This document shows positions 54,701 through 61,672 of a stretch of DNA of 64,000 nucleotides, in pieces. The notes under the pieces are model-generated. The model made no database searches. It saw only the letters and a list, made by a program, of their open reading frames with translations, and had not been told where the DNA came from. Source of the stretch: CBDFKJ01 sp965248805 (GTDB taxonomy: Bacteria; Pseudomonadota; Alphaproteobacteria; UBA6615); NCBI GenBank assembly GCA_965248805.1, contig CBDFKJ010000009.1, positions 248,001-312,000 of the forward strand, written 5' to 3'. Numbering within the stretch: the first letter of the stretch is position 1; each line of letters begins with the position of its first letter. The translations under genes and the position numbers were made by a program.

Positions 54701-54997
54701 ATGCGCAAAGTCCTCGCTGTCGCCGCCGTGGCCCTGGCCTTGGCCGTGCCCGCCGTGGGGCAAGCCCAGGACCACAACCGTGCGCGCACGGCGGTGCAGG
54801 CCGGCGAGGCGCGTCCCCTGGGCGAGATTTGGGGCGCCCTGCGCGGCCGTTTTCCCGGTCGTTTGCTGGACGCACAGCTTCGGCAAGGCAATACGCCGGT
54901 CTATGCGCTGCGCATTCTCGGCGCCGATGGGCAAGTGCGGGTCGTGTCGGTCAATGCACGCTCGGGCCAGGTCCTCTCGGTCCAAGGCGGGCGTTAG
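54701..54997 (+). CDS. Periplasmic PepSY-domain protein
   Basis: A 98-residue exported protein: signal VLAVAAVALALAVPAVGQAQ, then one PepSY-type unit (ARPLGEIWGALRGRFPGRLL; YALRILGADGQVRVVSVNAR; SGQVLSVQGG). It is 3 bp upstream of the response-regulator gene. A PepSY protein before an OmpR-type regulator and kinase is a recurring set; it may modulate the sensor or a periplasmic protease. Confidence 0.8.
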   Translation: MRKVLAVAAVALALAVPAVGQAQDHNRARTAVQAGEARPLGEIWGALRGRFPGRLLDAQLRQGNTPVYALRILGADGQVRVVSVNARSGQVLSVQGGR

Positions 54998-55000
54998 GCT

Positions 55001-55672
55001 ATGCGGCTATTGGTGGTCGAAGATGACCGCGACCTGGCGCGCCAGGTCTCGACGGCGCTGGAAGGCGCCGGTTATGTCGTCGACGTTGCCCATGATGGCG
55101 AGGAGGGTCACTTCCTCGGCGATACCGAGCCCTACGACGCCGTCGTTCTGGATTTGGGACTGCCGGAAGTCGACGGCATCACGGTCCTGGAACGCTGGCG
55201 CACGGCCGGCCGCAAGATGCCGGTGCTGATCCTCACCGCGCGCGACCGCTGGAGCGAAAAGGTCGCAGGCTTCGACGCCGGCGCCGACGACTATGTCGCC
55301 AAGCCCTTCATCATGGAAGAGTTGCTGGCGCGCGTGCGTGCGCTGCTGCGGCGTCCGGCCGGCCATGCCTCTAACGAACTCACGTGCGGACCGGTGCTGA
55401 TCGACACCAAGGCGGCACGCGTCGCCGTCGACGGCAATCCCGTCAAACTGACGGCGCTGGAATACCGGCTCCTGGCCTACTTGATGCATCACCAGGAAGA
55501 AATCGTCTCGCGCACGGAGCTGACTGAACACCTGTACGACCAGGACTTCGATCGCGACTCGAACACGGTCGAGGTGTTCGTCGGCCGCGTGCGCAAGAAG
55601 CTGGGCGTCGACGTGATCCACACGGTGCGTGGGTTGGGCTACCGGCTGGCGCCGCCGGAGCATGCATCCTAA
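55001..55672 (+). CDS. OmpR/PhoB-family response regulator
   Basis: 223 residues. The receiver shows LLVVEDDRDLARQVSTALEG, phospho-acceptor Asp in DAVVLDLGLPEVDGI, LILTARDRW and switch Lys in DDYVAKPFIMEELLAR. The winged-helix output ends DRDSNTVEVFVGRVRKKLG and VRGLGYRLAPP. It overlaps the kinase start by 11 bp and clearly pairs with it. The pattern is close to PhoP/QseB-type regulators. Confidence 0.92.
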   Translation: MRLLVVEDDRDLARQVSTALEGAGYVVDVAHDGEEGHFLGDTEPYDAVVLDLGLPEVDGITVLERWRTAGRKMPVLILTARDRWSEKVAGFDAGADDYVAKPFIMEELLARVRALLRRPAGHASNELTCGPVLIDTKAARVAVDGNPVKLTALEYRLLAYLMHHQEEIVSRTELTEHLYDQDFDRDSNTVEVFVGRVRKKLGVDVIHTVRGLGYRLAPPEHAS

Positions 55673-57014
55673 CTCCCTCGCCTTTCGTCTTATCGTTGGT
55701 GCGACGATATGGAGCGCCGCCGTGTTGGTCGCCGGCGGTTTCGTTCTGTCCTCGCTCTTCCGCAGTGCCGTCGAGGAGCGCTTCGACGTCCAGCTCGAAG
55801 CGCTCCTCGGCAGCTTGGTCGCCACGGTCGATGCCGCGCCGGGACAAGCGCTGCGCTTGAGCCGGCCGCTCGGCGAGCCGCGCTTCGCCGAGCCCTACTC
55901 CGGCTGGTACTGGCAGATCGAATATGGCGACGGTGAGCTGTTGCGCTCGCCGTCATTGTTCGATGCCGCGCTGGACGCAGAGCGCTCCAGTCCCCAAGAC
56001 GCGATAGCGCGCGGCGTAACATCCGGTCCGCTCGACGAGACACTGCGCATCGTCGAGCAGGATATCTTGCTGCCGGGCGAGGCGCGTCCGCACCGGTTCG
56101 CTGTCGCCGCCGACATGGTCGGCGTCGAGCGCGAGATCGCGCGCTTCAACAATGCGCTGTCGTGGTCGTTGGGCCTTCTGGGGGCCGGTCTGATCGCGGC
56201 GATGGTGATCCAGGTGCGTTTCGGGTTGCAGCCACTGCGTCGCCTGCGCGGTGACTTGGTGGCCATACGCCGCGGCGAGGCCGACCAGCTGACGGGCCGC
56301 TTCCCGGCCGAGGTGAAGCCCTTGGCAGAGGAGCTCAACGCGTTGATCGCGCACAATGCCGCGGTGGTCGAGCGCGCCCGGACGCACGTCGGCAATCTGG
56401 CGCATGCGCTCAAGACCCCGTTGTCGGTGTTGTCCAACGAGGGCGCCGACGGCAATGGTCCGCTGGCGCAGTCCGTGCGCCGCCAGTCGGCGCTAATGCG
56501 GCGTCAGGTCGATCATTACTTGGCGCGCGCGCGCGCGGCGGCGCGCTCGAATGTGCTCGGCGCACGTACGCCGGCTGCGTCGGTGATAGGCGACCTGCAG
56601 CGGACCTTGCAGCACATTCATGCCGATCGCGATCTCACCATCGAGACGGCGTGCGCAGACGACGTGGTGTTTCGCGGCGAGCGTCAGGACCTCGAGGAGA
56701 TGGTCGGCAACCTATTCGACAACGCCTGCAAGTGGGCCCGGCACCGGGTCCGCGTCGTTGCCAGGGAAAGGGTCGGTCGGGTAATCCTGAAAATAGACGA
56801 TGATGGTCCGGGCTTCTCCGACGACGCGCGTGAGGCGGTGATGCAACGCGGCATCCGCCTCGATGAAAGCGTGCCCGGCTCGGGGCTGGGCCTCTCGATC
56901 GTGCGCGACATCGCAGGATTGTATGGCGGCGAGGTCACGCTCGAACGCGGCGAGCTCGGCGGATTGTGCGCGGTGTTGGCCCTGCCGGCGGCGCGCACCG
57001 CGGGCACGGCATGA
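55662..57014 (+). CDS. Sensor histidine kinase
   Basis: 450 residues from the ATG at 55662. Two helices (about 8-30 and 160-182) enclose a periplasmic sensor of about 130 residues; a HAMP-like linker (FGLQPLRRLRGDLVAIRRGE) follows. The H-box is VGNLAHALKTPLSVLSNEG, N-box MVGNLFDNACKWARH, G1 IDDDGPGFSDDAR and G2 GSGLGLSIVRDIAGLYGGEV. This is the PhoQ-like subgroup layout. The ligand is unknown; the adjacent EF-hand and PepSY genes make divalent cations or envelope stress plausible. Confidence 0.9.
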   Translation: MHPNSLAFRLIVGATIWSAAVLVAGGFVLSSLFRSAVEERFDVQLEALLGSLVATVDAAPGQALRLSRPLGEPRFAEPYSGWYWQIEYGDGELLRSPSLFDAALDAERSSPQDAIARGVTSGPLDETLRIVEQDILLPGEARPHRFAVAADMVGVEREIARFNNALSWSLGLLGAGLIAAMVIQVRFGLQPLRRLRGDLVAIRRGEADQLTGRFPAEVKPLAEELNALIAHNAAVVERARTHVGNLAHALKTPLSVLSNEGADGNGPLAQSVRRQSALMRRQVDHYLARARAAARSNVLGARTPAASVIGDLQRTLQHIHADRDLTIETACADDVVFRGERQDLEEMVGNLFDNACKWARHRVRVVARERVGRVILKIDDDGPGFSDDAREAVMQRGIRLDESVPGSGLGLSIVRDIAGLYGGEVTLERGELGGLCAVLALPAARTAGTA

Positions 57015-57041
57015 TCTTGTTTTTGCTTGGTCGATGGCGCC

Positions 57042-57680
57042 CTAGCGCGGAACGTCCGGCGCGTCAGCACCGTCGCGCTTCGCACGCATGAATTCCAGCA
57101 GACCGTCGACGCCGCCCTGGCGCCGGATGACCGAGCCGAACTCCTCGCGATGGGTATTCGCCAGACTGACGCCCTCGACGAGCACGTCGGTGATCAAATA
57201 CAGCTGATCCTTGTTAGCGACGCGCCAGTTGACGTCGAACCTGCTCTCCGGATCGCTGACGATGGTTGAGCCGACCAGCGCGACGTTCTCGTCTGGGCGC
57301 GAACTCTTCACTGGGCGCGCGCCGGTGACTTCGAACTTGAGCGAGGAGTATTCTACGAACCGCGCCGACCAAGTGGCGATGATCAGCGACTCGAAAAGCT
57401 CCACATACTCGTCCCGTTGTTCCGCGGTTGCGGCGCGCCAATGGCGGCCGAGAACGAATCGGGCGATTCCCTGGACCGCGAACGACTTCTGAAACAACTC
57501 ACGGAAGCGCTCTCGCCTTTCCGCATCGGGAACGGCCGGGTCGGAGAGCATGGCGACGGCTTGATCGGCGAGATGGGCGACGAAACTGGAGGCGCCTTCG
57601 ACGTACGACTGGGCGTGCCCCGGCGAAGCAAGAAGCAACCAGAGCAGGAGCGCGCCGAAGAGGGAACGTCTAGTGCTCAA
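57042..57680 (-). CDS. mlaC: Phospholipid-binding periplasmic protein MlaC
   Basis: A 212-residue exported lipid shuttle between MlaA and the MlaFED complex. The signal sequence (LFGALLLWLLLASPGHAQ) precedes the Tol_Tol_Ttg2 domain: RERFRELFQKSFAVQGIARF, VLGRHWRAATAEQRDEYVEL and FDVNWRVANKDQLYLITDVL followed by VEGVSLANTHREEF. It is intact and 9 bp downstream of mlaA, unlike the frameshifted mlaE/F/D genes 15-18 kb away. Confidence 0.92.
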   Translation of the reverse strand: MSTRRSLFGALLLWLLLASPGHAQSYVEGASSFVAHLADQAVAMLSDPAVPDAERRERFRELFQKSFAVQGIARFVLGRHWRAATAEQRDEYVELFESLIIATWSARFVEYSSLKFEVTGARPVKSSRPDENVALVGSTIVSDPESRFDVNWRVANKDQLYLITDVLVEGVSLANTHREEFGSVIRRQGGVDGLLEFMRAKRDGADAPDVPR

Positions 57681-57689
57681 CTTGGGTGC

Positions 57690-58529
57690 CTACGGTAGGC
57701 GCTGTGCCTGGCGGTCGTCCGCATCGATCGCGTCAAATTCGATGGAGATGCCGGGACTCGGTCGCAACTCATCGATTTCGCCGTTCTGAATCTCAACTTC
57801 TCTACGTTGCCGGTAAAGACTGCGGACAGCGGCGTAATAGTCAAGTGAAGTCTGCTGCAGGTCGTCGATCTCCTCCATGTTGCGGGCTCGGAAATCCACA
57901 GCTCCACCAAACGTTCGACCGACACCGACCTCTGCTTCCGTAACGATGCCGAGCGGATCGAGCAGGAAATCGATGCCGGTGCCAATGGCATCGCGCACGT
58001 TCGACGGACCGATCAGCGGCAACACCAGATAGGGGCCGCCGTTCTCGATGCCCCAGACGGCCAGGGTCTGGCCGGCGTCTTCGGAGTGATAGGGTTTGCC
58101 CAAATCGGCCGCGAGATCACCAAGGCCGAACGTCTGTATGTTGATCACGAACCGCGCCAGCGTCGTCTCCGCGCGTTGCCAGTCGGCTTGCAGCAGATCG
58201 TGAATGAGGATCAGCGGCGACGACGCAAAGTTCAGCAGGTTGCGAACGTTGGTTTGCAGCGGCGGGGGGAACCAATCCCGGTAGAGTGTGGAGATCGGCT
58301 TCAGGATCACCGCGTCGGCGGCGTTGTTGATCGAGAACATGTGCCGGTTGAAGCCCTCGATGGGATCGTTGATCGGCTCGAACCCGGCTTCCAGATCCGC
58401 ATCATCGGGCGGCGCCGTGGCGCATCCGGCCACCAAGATTGCAGCGCCCAACACCAGACAGAATCGCCTGGCGACGCGGCGGCCGAGCGCGCGTTGGGAA
58501 CGTCCACGCATAAACCGATCCTCACCCAT
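57690..58529 (-). CDS. mlaA: Outer-membrane lipoprotein MlaA (VacJ)
   Basis: A 279-residue lipoprotein that removes mislocalised phospholipids from the outer leaflet. The lipobox is LVAGCA (Cys near residue 36), followed by FEPINDPIEGFNRHMFSINN, ISTLYRDWFPPPLQTNVRNL, LGKPYHSEDAGQTLAVWGIE and YLVLPLIGPSNVRDAIGTG, all typical of the VacJ family. It forms an operon with mlaC. An ATG six codons in is an alternative start. Confidence 0.94.
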   Translation of the reverse strand: MGEDRFMRGRSQRALGRRVARRFCLVLGAAILVAGCATAPPDDADLEAGFEPINDPIEGFNRHMFSINNAADAVILKPISTLYRDWFPPPLQTNVRNLLNFASSPLILIHDLLQADWQRAETTLARFVINIQTFGLGDLAADLGKPYHSEDAGQTLAVWGIENGGPYLVLPLIGPSNVRDAIGTGIDFLLDPLGIVTEAEVGVGRTFGGAVDFRARNMEEIDDLQQTSLDYYAAVRSLYRQRREVEIQNGEIDELRPSPGISIEFDAIDADDRQAQRLP

Positions 58530-58796
58530 CTCCGTATTCCCACTCAGCCCGCGGTCCCGATCGGTGCTCTGCGCCTCCCGATGAGCCGGAAGTTGACGAG
58601 TGTGATACGAACAAGTTCCCCCAAAATTTAGCCTTCTTCGCTCCTATCACGTGCTTGCGTTATGCAGGCAAGGGATTGAGGCAAAGTAAACGTTTCGTCG
58701 CCAGTGTGCACGGCATGTTGTGAAATCACCGTACTGTGCCGGGAATCCTACCTATGTTCCAAGGCCAACTCAACTGTCCGCTGGCATGGAGATCTA

Positions 58797-59631
58797 GGGT
58801 CCGGACTCATAACCAGTAGCTGACGGTAGCGGCGAGACAGACGGCGGCGAGGAAGTTTTGGGCGAGGCGGTCATAGCGGGTTGCGATTCTGCGGAAGTCT
58901 TTCAGCCGGCCGAACATGCGCTCGATGGCGTTGCGGTCGCGATAGAGCGCCGGGCTGAAGCACGGCTTCCAGCGGCGGTTGGCCTTCGGCGGGATGTTCG
59001 GAGCGACGCCTCTGCTCTCGATCTTGCGGCGAACGGCGTCGCTGTCATAGCCCTTGTCGCCAGTCAGGATCGAGGTGGCCGGCATCCGCTCCAGCAGCGG
59101 CCGCTGTGCAGTCCGCCACTTGGCCGCCGGTCAGCAGGAAGGCGAACGGGCGGCAGAGGCCATCGGTCAGCGCATGGATCTTCGTGGTGCGCCCGCCGCG
59201 GGAGCGGCCAATGGCCTGCGTGTGCTCCCCCCTTTGCCGCCCGAGGCGCAGCGATGAGCCTTCACCGCCGAGGAATCGATCAACACTTGCGCCGGCGGCC
59301 CACCCGCCGAAGCCAGAGCGTGGAATATCCCTGTCCACACGCCTTTGGCCGCCCACCGCACGAAGCGATTGTAGAGCGTCTTGCGCGGGCCATAGACGGA
59401 CGGCGCATCGACCCAACGTCCGCCGGACTTCAACACATGGATGATACCGCTTATAACGCGGCGGTCGTCGACTCTCGGCTTGCCGCGCGTATCCGTCGGC
59501 AGATGCGGCACGAGCCGCGCAAACTGTTCCTCGCTCAGCCAGAACGTATCGTCCATCGCAACACTCCCGCAGTTTGGGAGCGTGAATCACATCGCGCCGC
59601 GTCGGCTCAAGCGATTTATGGGTCCGGAGCC
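58797..59631 (-). mobile_element. IS5-family (IS427-type) element, copy B
   Basis: 835 bp with the same ends as copy A (27231-28066) and TA at 58795-58796 and 59632-59633. Only two differences from copy A were found by eye, so the copies are recent relatives. It lies between mlaA and the ArsR-methyltransferase gene, interrupting neither. Confidence 0.92.
58807..59556 (-). pseudogene. IS427-type transposase, N-terminal frame intact, second shift present
   Basis: The first frame (59556 down to 59167) is intact: DDTFWLSEEQFARLVPHLPT, GRWVDAPSVYGPRKTLYNRF, VLIDSSAVKAHRCASGGKGG. The slippery run AAAGGGGGG (complement of 59227-59235) would move ribosomes into the next frame (RSRGGRTTKIHALTDGL). 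A further shift near 59096-59111 then separates the TGDKGYDSD/RNAIERMFGRLKD part (58807-59085). One programmed slip cannot join all three, so this copy is probably also inactive. Confidence 0.8.
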
Positions 59632-59729
59632 TAATACGAATGTTAGCTGGACAGGCGTACTCGCGGTATCAGGGCATGTTCCCGGGGGGGGCGCTGTGGT
59701 GCGATCGTGCTCGCCGAGTCGCGACGCAC

Positions 59730-59758
59730 TTGACGTAATCGATCTGTATGTAAGATAA
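59730..59758 (+). promoter_or_regulatory. Candidate sigma-70 promoter of the ArsR-methyltransferase-metF-metH operon
   Basis: TTGACG at 59730-59735 followed after 17 bp by AGATAA (59753-59758; a 16-bp spacer gives AAGATA). The -10 region overlaps the palindrome at 59755-59770, so a bound repressor would block RNA polymerase. Confidence 0.5.
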
Positions 59759-59770
59759 AGATATCTTTAT
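59755..59770. promoter_or_regulatory. Perfect 16-bp palindrome, likely ArsR-family operator
   Basis: ATAAAGATATCTTTAT is fully self-complementary and lies 22 bp before the start of the ArsR-methyltransferase gene. ArsR dimers bind such A/T-rich palindromes, and ArsR-type regulators of methionine/SAM metabolism (SahR/SamR) are known in proteobacteria. Autoregulation of this operon is inferred from position. Confidence 0.7.
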
Positions 59771-59792
59771 ATATGCATGACAGGGGCGGGCA

Positions 59793-60776
59793 TTGGAGTC
59801 GCTGGAGAGATTGCTGGGTACGTTGAAGGCGGCGGCGGAACCGACCCGATTGCGGCTGCTGGCGCTGTGTGCCCGCAGCGATCTGACAGTCAGCGAGCTG
59901 TGCCAAATCCTTGGCCAGAGTCAGCCCCGCGTCTCGCGCCATCTCAAGATCCTGTGCGATGCCGATGTGCTCGAACGCATCCCCGAAGGCGCCTGGGCGT
60001 TTTTCCGCCTCAAGGATGCGGGCTCTGCGGTGGCTTTGGCCGATGTCCTGCACCGGCATCTCGACGCCGGCGACCCGATGCTACGACTCGATGGCGAGCG
60101 TCTGGCCGAGGTGCAGCAGCACCGTGCCGAGGCGGCGCAGGCCTATTTCCGCGCCAACGCTGCGCAGTGGGACCGGATCCGCTCGCTGCATGTCGATGAA
60201 GCGGTGGTCGAACAGGCCCTGATCGACATGCTGCCGCGCGGTTCGATCGACCACGTGTTGGACGTCGGCACCGGCACGGGACGCATGTTGCAGCTATTCG
60301 CGCCGCGCGCCGCCCGTGCCGTCGGCATCGACGCTTCGCGCGAGATGCTGGCGGTGGCGCGTACGCGCCTGGACCGGGCACGGCTGAAGGACTGCACGCT
60401 GCGCAGCGGCGACATGTACCGGCTGCCCTGGCCGGACGACTCGTTCGACGTCGCGGTGATCCACATGGTGCTGCATTTCGCCGATCAGCCGGCGCACGTG
60501 GTGGCCGAGGCGGCGCGGGTGTTGCGGCCCGGCCGCCACTTGCTGGTCGCCGATTTCGCGCCCCACCAGGTCGAGGCCCTACGCGTTGAGCATGCCCACC
60601 GGCGCCTCGGCTTTGCCGATGACGAGTTTTTGGCATGGTTCGCCGCGGCCGGTCTGGAGCCCGGAAGATTCGTGCATCTGGATGGCGACCCGCTGACCGT
60701 CACGGTGTGCTGCGCGGCGCGGGCGTCGATGTCGGCGGAGCCTGACATGCCCGCCAGTGCGGTGGCCGCTCAATGA
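59793..60776 (+). CDS. ArsR-family regulator fused to a SAM-dependent methyltransferase
   Basis: 327 residues from a TTG at 59793. Residues about 5-85 are an ArsR winged helix (LKAAAEPTRLRLLALCARSD; SELCQILGQSQPRVSRHLKI); no metal-binding Cys cluster is evident. Residues about 140-260 are a class I methyltransferase: VLDVGTGTGRMLQLFAP, GIDASREMLAVARTRL and FDVAVIHMVLHFADQPAHVV. Binding SAM or SAH in the second domain would let it sense the methylation state and control metF/metH. Its stop overlaps the metF start (ATGA). Confidence 0.88.
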   Translation: MESLERLLGTLKAAAEPTRLRLLALCARSDLTVSELCQILGQSQPRVSRHLKILCDADVLERIPEGAWAFFRLKDAGSAVALADVLHRHLDAGDPMLRLDGERLAEVQQHRAEAAQAYFRANAAQWDRIRSLHVDEAVVEQALIDMLPRGSIDHVLDVGTGTGRMLQLFAPRAARAVGIDASREMLAVARTRLDRARLKDCTLRSGDMYRLPWPDDSFDVAVIHMVLHFADQPAHVVAEAARVLRPGRHLLVADFAPHQVEALRVEHAHRRLGFADDEFLAWFAAAGLEPGRFVHLDGDPLTVTVCCAARASMSAEPDMPASAVAAQ

Positions 60777-61672
60777 CCGGGAGAGCCACAGCGAAACGTG
60801 TCGACCAGCCCGCGCTGGCGGTGAGTTTCGAGTTCTTTCCGCCCAAGACGCCGCGCGCCGAGGAGAGTCTCTGGGCCACCTTCCAGCGGTTGGCGCCGCT
60901 GGGTCCCCGGTTTGTATCGGTAACGTACGGCGCCGGCGGGACCACCCGCGAGCGCACCCACGAGGTCGTTACGCGTATGCGCACCGCCGGCGATGTGCCG
61001 CCGGCGGCGCACCTGACGTGCGTCGGCGCGATGCGTGATGAAATCGATGCTGTTGCCCGCCGTTATTGGGATGCCGGCCTGCGTCACATCGTCGCGTTGC
61101 GCGGCGACCCGCCCGAAGGCCAAGGAAGCTACGTTCCGACGCCGGGCGGCTATCCGTTCGCGGCGGACCTGGTGGCGGCGTTGACGCGCGTCGCCGATTT
61201 CGACATCTCGGTGGCTGCCTATCCGGAAACGCATCCGGAAGCGGCGAGCGCAGATGCGGATATGGACAATCTAAAACGTAAGCTCGACGCCGGAGCGCGC
61301 CGCGCCATCACCCAGTTCTTCTTCGAGGCGGAGGTCTTTCTTCGGTTCCGGGACCGGGTGGCGGCGGCCGGCATTACGGCGCCCATCGTTCCCGGCATAC
61401 TGCCCGTCAGCAACTTCGCGACGGTGCAGCGCTTTGCCTCCATGTGCGGCGCGTCCGTCCCGGACTGGCTCGCCCGGCGGTTCCAGGGCCTGGAGGACGA
61501 TCCGGAGACGCGGCGCTTGATTGCGGCGGCGGTCGCCATCGACCAGTGCGACGCGCTCAACCGTCACGGTGTCAACGAGTTCCACTTCTATACCCTCAAC
61601 CGCGCAGAGCTGACGTACGCGATCTGTCACGCGCTGGGGCTGCGGGCGGAAGCGCCCGCAGTGCCGGCATGA
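60773..61672 (+). CDS. metF: Methylenetetrahydrofolate reductase
   Basis: A 299-residue flavoprotein making 5-methyl-THF for MetH. Motifs: VSFEFFPPKTPRAEESLW, RFVSVTYGAGGTTRERTHE, AHLTCVGAMRDEIDAV, HIVALRGDPPEGQGSY, AAYPETHPEA and ITQFFFEAEVFLRFRDRV. It is coupled to the genes on both sides by ATGA overlaps, so the three proteins should be made together. Confidence 0.95.
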   Translation: MTGRATAKRVDQPALAVSFEFFPPKTPRAEESLWATFQRLAPLGPRFVSVTYGAGGTTRERTHEVVTRMRTAGDVPPAAHLTCVGAMRDEIDAVARRYWDAGLRHIVALRGDPPEGQGSYVPTPGGYPFAADLVAALTRVADFDISVAAYPETHPEAASADADMDNLKRKLDAGARRAITQFFFEAEVFLRFRDRVAAAGITAPIVPGILPVSNFATVQRFASMCGASVPDWLARRFQGLEDDPETRRLIAAAVAIDQCDALNRHGVNEFHFYTLNRAELTYAICHALGLRAEAPAVPA

